A program made the position numbers and the translations under genes. Of a DNA stretch of 64,000 bases, positions 57,001 to 64,000 are shown one piece after another (within the stretch, counting starts at the first letter, position 1; the number at the start of each line of letters is the position of its first letter). The notes under the pieces were generated by a model, which saw only the letters and a list, made by a program, of their open reading frames with translations, had not been told where the DNA came from and made no database searches. This DNA comes from Calendula officinalis (lineage: Eukaryota > Streptophyta > Magnoliopsida > Asterales > Asteraceae): NCBI GenBank assembly GCA_963853835.1, contig OY970820.1, forward strand, positions 20,267,873 through 20,331,872, written 5' to 3'.

Positions 57001-58574
57001 AACCCATTTCAACCAGTACCAAAAGGAAGAGTCTTGACACATGTAACTTGTATAGGCTTACCTGTTGAGTTAGGAATTAGTGAAGTAATCCATTCCTCTG
57101 TTTAGTAGCAAAAAATCATAGAAATTATATTGATTTTAAGTAAGCTAATCAGTCAGTTTATTTACCTTTTTACACTAACAAGATTGGAAATAAAAAGGCT
57201 TTAATTGCAAGAAGGAAAAAAAACTCAAAACAAAGCAAATTTAATTTATATGTGAAGATATTGACAAGTGAAAAAGATACGACATTGCAAACACCAAAGC
57301 AGATTCAATTAACAAATTTATTCGACAAACAAATCAATGTATTTTTTAATTTTTAACCCACATTTACCTACCTTTTAAACCACAAAATGACATCCTAGAT
57401 AAAAATTAGGAAAACATCCTTACAAAATGACACATACAAAAACTTGTTAAGCTAAAAGATAAAAGTTGTTTTAATAATTTTTGGAATTTTAATATGGAAC
57501 AGGCTATGCTACACTTCATCTACAGAGACACACTTACTGAAGATGAGTTATTGACAACTAATTCTTCCTCTGAATCATCTGTATCTGATTCATTAATTGC
57601 CAAATTACTGGCTGCTGCTGATATGTATGAGTTGACCAGACTTAGAAGAATGTGTGAGTCTCATCTCTGCAAAGATATTTCTGTTAATTCAGTTGCTAGA
57701 GCTCTAGCACTTGCAGATCGTTATCATGCTACTGAATTCAAAGCTGTTTGCCTAAGATTTGCTGCTGAAAACCTTGCAGGTTAACTTTTAATTATAATAA
57801 TAATCATTCTATGATTAATTATTAGTTATCTAATTATTAAATTATAGGAGTGCAGAAACATGTAACTATCTCCATCCCAATAAAAATTCATGAACTTCTA
57901 CAAGTATGAAACTAAAAATTAAATACCTAAATTATCTTAGTATGAAAAAATTAAGAGAATTAGTGGACCAGAATTAAGTGTAATGGCTGTTTATGGTTTT
58001 AATTATGTATGTGAATTTGGTTTGTAAAATTTTAAGAGAAAAATCATATTTATTTGTTAAAAAAGGAGTCAAGTACACAAAGTGCCACTATGGTCTATGA
58101 AATTATGGATTTTGTCGATTTCCTTATTATACAGATAGTCTCTAATTTTGAAACTATTAATATCAACCAAAAAAACTTACTGGCCTTTTTTGCTTTATGG
58201 GACTATTGGTCTTACAAGTTTCAAATATAGGGACTACGTGTGTAAATAAAAGAAGTCAAGGGCTAGAATCCATAATTTCATACAAACCACAGGACAGTTT
58301 ATGTAATTTACTTTAAAAAAGCATTGTTTTGTTTTGAATATATATATTTATGTTTTGTTGTATTGCAGCGGTTATGAGATCGGATGGATTTGAGTATTTG
58401 AAAGAAAAGTATCCAAAACTGCAGTCAGAGCTGTTGAAGACAGTTGCAGGGTGTGAGGATGATTGTAGCAGCAGTGGAAAGTCAAAGAGTGTTTGTGGTC
58501 AACTTTCAGATGGGGGAGATACAGCTGGCAGGAGGGTTAGACAGAGAAGGAATTGGATTAATGAAGAATCTTGA
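54034..58574 (+). CDS. BPM: BPM-type MATH-BTB protein (CUL3 substrate adaptor), complete, 4 exons, 404 aa
   Basis: BPM proteins bind substrates with the MATH domain and CUL3 with the BTB domain to target nuclear regulators (ERF/HD-ZIP/MYB factors, PP2Cs) for ubiquitination. Exons: 54034-54422, 56050-56392, 57503-57779, 58369-58574; total 1215 nt. The MATH domain (about 22-165) contains FVIQGYSLAKGMGIGKHIAS, WAIYFYPDGKNPEDNS and VRALFELTLVDQSG. The BTB domain (about 190-310) has GSDVVFNVSGEKFHAHKLVL and AARSAVF. A BACK/3-box-like region follows, with LLAAADMYELTRLRRMCES and AVMRSDGFEYLKEKYP. The C-terminus ends in a basic RRVRQRRNWINEES, a possible nuclear signal. Which of BPM1-6 it corresponds to is not resolved. 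Introns 1 and 3 carry MITEs, and the donor of intron 2 is duplicated. Confidence 0.95.
55087..55428. mobile_element. MITE in BPM intron 1
   Basis: Ends GGGGGTGTTTGGGAGAGCTT and AAGCTTTCCCAAACACCCCC are inverted repeats, with AATAAGCTTATAAGC palindromes near both ends. Flanks TAA and TAG would be a TAA/TTA-type duplication with one change. Same terminal family as 32783-32932. Confidence 0.75.
56380..56471 (+). repeat. 46-bp tandem duplication copying the 5' splice site of BPM intron 2
   Basis: The 46-bp unit starting AAAAGTTTTTAAGGTAAG is present twice in direct tandem, duplicating the last coding bases (GTTTTTAAG) and the GTAAGT donor. The first copy joins in frame to exon 3. Reading on to the second donor meets TAA first. 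Confidence 0.93.
56480..57040. repeat. Dispersed repeat in BPM intron 2
   Basis: TGAATGGGTTGATTTGGG and GTTGAAAGTTGCC words match 19020-19100. A block GGACAAAAAGT...GGGTCAACCAA.CTGACCTAACCC occurs twice, at about 56750 and 56965. No terminal structure identified. Confidence 0.45.
58064..58316. mobile_element. MITE in BPM intron 3
   Basis: The left part (AAGTACACAAAGTGCCACTATGGTCTATGAAATTATGGAT) is mirrored by the right part (ATCCATAATTTCATACAAACCACAGGACAGTTTATGTAATTTAC...). Same family as 61236-61612, with GACTATTGG / GGGACTACG internal words. Confidence 0.65.
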
Positions 58575-58944
58575 GGCTTCTTTGTTGGTTGACTTCACTG
58601 ACTGATGACATCATATGATCATTACATGCTTCATTTCTTAATAATAAAAATTAAAAAAAAAAGGAATTGGTCTATGGATGTGTAAGAAAATTGGTATTAA
58701 CTGTAGATCTGTATTTGCTCAATTTTATCCAAGTTAATGTTGTTATATATCCTAGACTGGATTGGATTGGATTGGATTGGTGGTTGTAAATTGTAGTAAT
58801 ATATTGACTACATGTATTTGTTTCCTTTTTTTGGGCAAATTGCTTCATTACTGGATTCACTTGGTTTGCAGCAATAGCAAATCTACATGTTTTGTAAGAA
58901 AAATTAACATAATTTAGTGAACTAGAACAATATCTGTGCAATGT

Positions 58945-59070
58945 GGTGTTAGGTATCCTGTTAGTAAATCTACATGTGGTGAAATTTTAACTTTTTAAAG
59001 TTTAAGAGGTGTTAGGTATCCTGTTAGCAAATCTACATATGGTGAAATTTTAACTTTTTAAAGTTTTAGA
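58945..59070. repeat. 63-bp x 2 tandem duplication
   Basis: GGTGTTAGGTATCCTGTTAG starts at 58945 and again at 59008. The two 63-bp units differ at only a few bases. Confidence 0.9.
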
Positions 59071-59353
59071 GATTAATAAAGATAACTATAGTTAAGTAAA
59101 GAATATATGGTCTGTTGGCTTAGTTAGTTAGGGTATTGTGGAACAAGATTCATCTTTTACTTGTTACAAGTTCAAGGTGCATTAACGGGGTTGATTGCAA
59201 GTATAGCAGATAATCAGATTATATCCAACTATAATCAATTTCAGATCAACATAATTAAGGTAAAATTGATGGTGATGTGATTAAAGAATCTTATACCACA
59301 CTTGATATTACAAAACAACTCAACAATTTTGTGTTGGTAAAGAATCAGATTTA

Positions 59354-59793
59354 GACTATGCGTAATGGGTGACCAAACCCAATTGGGTCACCCTGCCACA
59401 TCTGCGCCATGTCAGCTTTCTCTCTCCTGATCATACACATGACCAAACAGCGACCAAAGTGGCGTAATGGGCGACCGAATCGGCGACCAATTTTTTTTTT
59501 TTAATTTCAGTTTTATTAATATTTATATAATATTTATTATATATATAATATAAATTAAATTATATATATTATATTTATTATATATATATATGGTATAGAA
59601 GGGGAGAAAGAAGGGTAAAAAGAAAGAAAGAAGGGAAAGAAAGTTAGACGACCGAACTCTCCCAAAGGTCGTCCACTCGACCATTCACCTCATGAGACGC
59701 GTCGGAGGTGCTCCGGCGTAACGCAGGGGACGCGTCGGGAAAGCTTTGCTGGCTGGTCGCGACCGAGCCAAGGGTCGCCCATTACGGGCAGTC
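59354..59793. mobile_element. TIR element with CGTAATGGG ends
   Basis: Left end GACTATGCGTAATGGGTGACC-like, right end complementary (GGGTCGCCCATTACGGGCAGTC), flanked by TA on both sides. The interior has an AT microsatellite, an AAAGAAAG tract and a GC-rich right third (GACGCGTCGG...). No coding capacity. Confidence 0.65.
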
Positions 59794-60093
59794 TAAGACT
59801 ATGAAGTGACACATGCAAAATCCATACAATTTTCAAACTCTAATTATTACAACAAAAAAAACCATTTTACAGACCAAAAAAAGGGTCTACAATTTAAATG
59901 ATAATTCCCATAAAAAAAGGTTTGGAAGGGAAAATAGGGTCAAAGGACAAAACCCAACTGCTATGTACAAAAACCATTCTGTCACAAAAGAGGTCTCAGA
60001 GCACTCTGTCTCTATAAAAATAATAATATTTTCTCATAACTCTAATTCCAGACCTCACTTGTGTTGTAAAAATGTCAAGCTCAGATTATTAAT

Positions 60094-63000
60094 TTATTTG
60101 GTATCATTTTTGGGCTTGTTTTTGGCACGTTTGACCTTAAAGTCATTCAAACTTTTATATTCTTCTTTCAGCAGTCTTTCCAATTCTGGATGCTTTTTAT
60201 GATCCTTTATCTGAGAATAGTGATGGAATGCCCTATAACAAGAAAAGAAAAAACGTCATTTCCAGCACATTTATATATATACATACATATACATATACAT
60301 ATATAGATATGGTTACCAGTATTTTTCAAGACCATAAAGATTTCCTTTGTTGTAGAAATCAAGAGTTAGTTGTTCAAAATCCTCGTACACATCTTCCCTG
60401 AAATCCTTCTCCAAACCATAGCTGCAATAAGAAAAACAAATTAATATATTAAGATAACAAATTCAAATTAATTGTGTACCTATAATATCTAAAGAGGCAT
60501 TCGGTTCCATAATTATAACCAGCAGCTGCATCTTCCAGTGCAATTTTCTTGAATTCATTATACATTGAAGGGACAAACAAGTCCCGAAGAAAATATGACC
60601 AGAATCTGTACAAAGTATTCATTTCCTGCACCAAATAAACATTAAAACCTTTTATAGAACATAATATATAAATAACTGTTACAGGTTTATTATAAATAAC
60701 TGATATAGATATAGGTACCTACCTCACTGCATCCAATGCCACATTTCTTGCGATCATTTAGGCATCTTTTGTGATACTTCACATACCTGCAAATAGGTCA
60801 AAACGAGTTAACTCACTGAGTCAAGTATATGGAAATGGGTGCGAGAGAAACAGTACCCACTTTTGCTGCCTGAAACCGTTTTCTTCTAGAAGCTGATGAC
60901 TAGGATGATGAAATGGCGGAAATGGCTTTGGCATGGACCCTACTGGTGGACTACCCACAGTATACCCGCCATGTGGAGATGCACTCAGCTTTGAATTCCT
61001 CATTCTAGATAACATAATTAGCCAGCTCATAACGGGTCAAAAACGGGCCAGGTCGAAACACTTTTTGGATTTAGTGTTTTTTCAACAAAAGCTTAGTGTG
61101 GCAATAAGTATGCAAGATTAAATGATTTCAATAATAATAATATACTCTTTAGAAACAAATGATTTTGGAGCTTTTAAGTTGGGTCCATTTTCTGCTTGTT
61201 CGACCCGTTTGACTTGTTTCTACTTTAGCTATTTTTAAGAGGAAATTACATAAACCGTCCTTGTGGTTTATATTAAATTTTGGATTTCGTCCCTCAAACT
61301 TTTTCTATTACACGGACGGTCCCTAACTTTGAAATTTGTAACACCAACAATCCTAAAGCAAAAAAGGTCGTTATGTTATTACAGACCATTGATGTTAAAA
61401 GGTTAAGAATTAGGTGTTAAGTTTAATAACTAGGGATAGCTGATGTTACAGAATTCAAAATTAGGGACCCTTGATGTTACAAATTTCAAAACTAAAGACC
61501 ACTGATGTTAAAAGTTTCAAAACTAGGGACTAGCCATGTAATTAAAAGAGTGGAGGGACGAAATCCATAGCTTCATATAAACCACATGGACTATTTATGT
61601 ACTTTACTCTTTTTTAATTTATTTTACCCAATTGATCAAATATAAAAACATAACCGAACTGACTGAGTAAACGGGTCAAAATTGCCACATAAAATATAAT
61701 AAAAGTAAAATAAACAATAATTAATATTCTAAAGTATAACTGACCCGTGACTATCAGGAGGGGTTGACCCGAAGAAAAACCCGACTGGTGGACTTTCTGA
61801 TACAATATGATCACTTCCATTATTCTTGAGATTGCTAGAAAACCACCGTTGATTTTTCATTGATTTTTGCTTAAAATAACCTTTATTTTGCTTCCTTTTA
61901 GAATTTGGACTGCCTGCCACCTCAGCACCACTTCCACCGCCACCTGGCACCTTCTGATTTGCTACGTGAAATCCAACTTTAGGAGATTTGGAAGTCCCGT
62001 CTTTTATTTCATTTGTTAAATTACTTCTTCTACCTTTGTTTCGCTTTAATTTTAGCTCCTGAAATCAGCAGTTGGTTTATTTAATATAATTATTAAATAA
62101 TAGATTAATTTTAAGGAGAATAAACTTTAAAATAATAAATAACCTGTTCGTAATAGTAGAGGCCGTCATTTATTACAGAAGCAAGCTCATTTGAAATATT
62201 TTCTTCTACATAACCTTTAGTTCCTTGATTATTCCTGTTATTCTGCAGTGAAAACGAAAATTTTAAGATAAAAGTAATTTATTTATTTTTTTATAATCAG
62301 GTTTACCTGTGTAACAATTACAAGTCTCTCAACTGCTTGATCATTAACAACCATCTCATCATCTTCATCATCCATCCTAGAGTAGGGTAAATCATGTAAA
62401 TAAATTAAAAAAACAGCCACCAATATTATTTTTATTTTAATTATTATTATTATTATGTTCATGTTATTTAGTTATGTTTTCATGAAAATTATGTATAATA
62501 CCTCGTTTTGGAAGAAACATTATCCTTATTATGTTGAACTTCAAGCTCTTCATCAAACATGAATGTGCTTGCAAAATCATCACAAACTTTATGCAAATTT
62601 TGTGTCGAGAAATTCGACTTATTTTCCGTGATTTTATTATCTTCACTAGAACACTCAATATTAACAGAACTTTCTTTTATTAAAGAAGATTTATTATTTT
62701 TATTCCCAAGAGAAGCTGGAACCCATTTTGACCATTCTTCACGCTTTCTCACTTTGTCGCCCTATAAAATAACAGCAAGCAGTTATTAATAATATACATC
62801 ATTTTAATACTCAGTATTGTGGGTCCCACTTAATATAAGCATAAAAAACTTAAAAAGTGTTTTGAGATAACAAAGCAAACCTGTACTTGAAGAGTATTAG
62901 AGGTCTGTATAGCATCAACAATAAATGGTATATCTCTACTCATTATTTTAACCTGCATATAAATACAAACATTATTTTATAATAGTTTTAATTAATATTC

Positions 63001-63955
63001 ACGTGAATGAATTTTTTTACATACTCTTTTAAAGTCGGCAATAGTAGATATTGGAACCCATCCATGTTCATCCATCACAGAAATCAAGTATTCATCACTT
63101 TGTAAATTCTCATCACTGTGAAGAAAAATATCAGATTCAGATATATCCTTCTTCATTTCTCTATTTTCCATAATTAAAAGTGCAAGTTGCAAATTTTCTA
63201 TTTATGTGATTTTTCTCATTTTTTTAAGCACATAAAAACAAAATTATACTCCACAAAATAACACTAGAGACAAAATATTATCAATTTAATCACCTGAAAT
63301 AATATTCAATTTGCTTTCTAACATTAGCTTTCAGGTCTTGTGTCTGCACAGGAATTTGCTGATGTGGAACAACAAAAGGTGGATGTGGGACCCGAACAGA
63401 AAACGGTGGTACAGCAGGAAAATACACAATTGAACCAGGTGGACCTGAACAAAAACAAATTATTATCAAAAGTCAAACCCAAGTCAAAGATCAATAAAAG
63501 TATAAAACTTTTCAAACAATACTGTAAAAAAATCAAAAATTACCTGGAAAGGTGGGCCCGCCCATGAACCCTGCAGGCGGGCCAAAAAACGGGGGCCTTA
63601 TAAAAGCCCGTGGGCCGCCATTATTCTCTTTTGAGCCCAATGGTTTCTGATTTTCTTGCAGATTAGGTCTTCTGTTAGCAAACTCATAAGTATTATTAGG
63701 ATTACCATTTACTGGAGAAAACGATCCAACGGCTGGCGGATAACCGTATCCATGAACAGGGATATGTGGGGCCCATGGTGCCATGCCACCATAAACAGGT
63801 GGTTGATGAAAGGGCAATGGTCCATGAAAAGATGGGGTGGTGTTTGGATTAGGGTTTGGATTATGTTTATTGGTTGTTTTATGTTGGCGTGTTGAGTGCC
63901 TTGAGGATGAATTGTGATTTCCTCGCCCGTGTGGCTTTGCCACCTCAGCAGACGC
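60094..63955 (-). CDS. LARP1: LARP1-type La-related protein (La motif + DM15), 13 exons visible, 5' end off the right edge
   Basis: LARP1 binds 5'TOP mRNA caps and poly(A) and links TOR signalling to translation; in Arabidopsis it also drives heat-induced mRNA decay. Exons (minus): 63955-63544, 63444-63294, 63115-63025, 62952-62881, 62761-62502, 62376-62307, 62242-62144, 62058-61745, 61004-60861, 60786-60723, 60625-60480, 60421-60317, 60232-60094; 688 in-window codons plus stop. A Pro/Gly-rich leader precedes the La motif (VRKQIEYYFSDENLQSDEYL ... HGWVPISTIADFKRV ... VQGDKVRKREEW), then an acidic disordered middle. The DM15 repeats follow: HPSHQLLEENGFRQQKYVKY, EEMNTLYRFWSYFLRD, FRYYSYGLEKDF and GNLYGLEKYWAFHHY. 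The first visible exon starts after an AG acceptor (GCGTCTGCTGAG), so the true start is outside. The exon at 61004 must end at AA|GTGGGT to keep the motif in frame. Confidence 0.95.
61236..61612. mobile_element. MITE in a LARP1 intron
   Basis: The left end (GGAAATTACATAAACCGTCC...GGATTTCGTCCCTC) is mirrored by the right (GAGGGACGAAATCCAT...GACTATTTATGTACTTTACTC). GATGTTA-type words repeat inside. It lies between the exons at 61745 and 61004 and belongs to the family seen in CNX1 and BPM introns. Confidence 0.75.
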
Positions 63956-64000
63956 CTAAAAACAAAAAAGCAAAGTTGGAAATGGAATCTTGTATATACA

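Larger units (their letters stand above)
58575..60093. other. Interval between convergent BPM and LARP1 genes
   Basis: BPM and LARP1 3' UTRs lie at the two ends. It contains a (GGATT)n microsatellite near 58757, a 63-bp tandem duplication and a TIR element (own entries). No coding gene; a 129-codon frame at 59813-60202 on the plus strand is antisense to the LARP1 3' end. Confidence 0.5.

Noticed and set aside
59813..60202. 129-codon plus-strand frame
   Set aside because: It overlaps the LARP1 3' UTR and last exon in antisense and has no conserved features.
60776..60861. Apparent frame break at the LARP1 exon junction
   Set aside because: Using the first-looking donor (TGG|GTACTG) breaks the frame, but the donor AA|GTGGGT with acceptor TGCAG restores the family motif FRQQKYVKYHKRC, so the gene is intact here.

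Overview
This window is nuclear DNA from a flowering plant (a eudicot). Genes are split by many short GT-AG introns, intergenic DNA is AT-rich, and much of it is transposable-element debris: solo LTRs, Helitron ends, SINEs, MITEs and fold-back repeats. The encoded proteins resemble plant families throughout (UBA2, BPM, CNX1, MAPKKK3, LARP1, NF-YB, DUF761). Asteraceae is my guess from the overall feel of genes and repeats; the window contains no proof of it.

Layout. 1-573: first coding exon of a protein disulfide isomerase (minus) running off the left edge. 0.6-5.8 kb: gene-poor, with a 1.6-kb solo LTR at 3777-5374. 5807-9148: complete MAPKKK3-like MEKK gene (minus, 11 exons, 693 aa). 9.2-13.6 kb: repeats including two SINE families. 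13.7-14.4 kb: intronless NF-YB transcription-factor subunit (plus). 15.2-16.5 kb: a roughly 1-kb fold-back element followed at once by a Stowaway MITE. 21.2-22.6 kb: UBA2-type RNA-binding protein (minus). 22.6-37.8 kb: a transposon graveyard with Helitron ends, a hAT-like MITE nested in another TIR element, and captured or broken gene fragments (SEC8-like, UKL/UPRT-like). 37.9-41.9 kb: complete CNX1 molybdenum-cofactor gene (plus, 13 exons, 649 aa). 44.3-49.1 kb: two diverged tandem copies of a small membrane/DUF761-type gene, the first with a broken reading frame, separated by a MITE stuffed with a GGT/GGC minisatellite. 50.6-52.6 kb: second solo LTR of the same family with a perfect 5-bp target duplication. 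54.0-58.6 kb: BPM (MATH-BTB) gene (plus, 4 exons, 404 aa). 60.1-64.0 kb: LARP1-type gene (minus), 13 exons in view, 5' end beyond the right edge, convergent with BPM.

The genes are ordinary single-function plant genes and do not form a pathway or cluster. Exon joins were made by eye from GT-AG sites, reading frame and remembered family motifs. For MAPKKK3, CNX1 and BPM the joined exon lengths sum to multiples of three, and the visible LARP1 exons join in frame. I found no convincing new molecular system. The interest lies in transposon architecture (nested and gene-capturing elements), a duplicated splice donor in BPM, a stop codon abutting a splice donor in UBA2, a serine-proline minisatellite inside MAPKKK3, and the frame-broken tandem paralogue.
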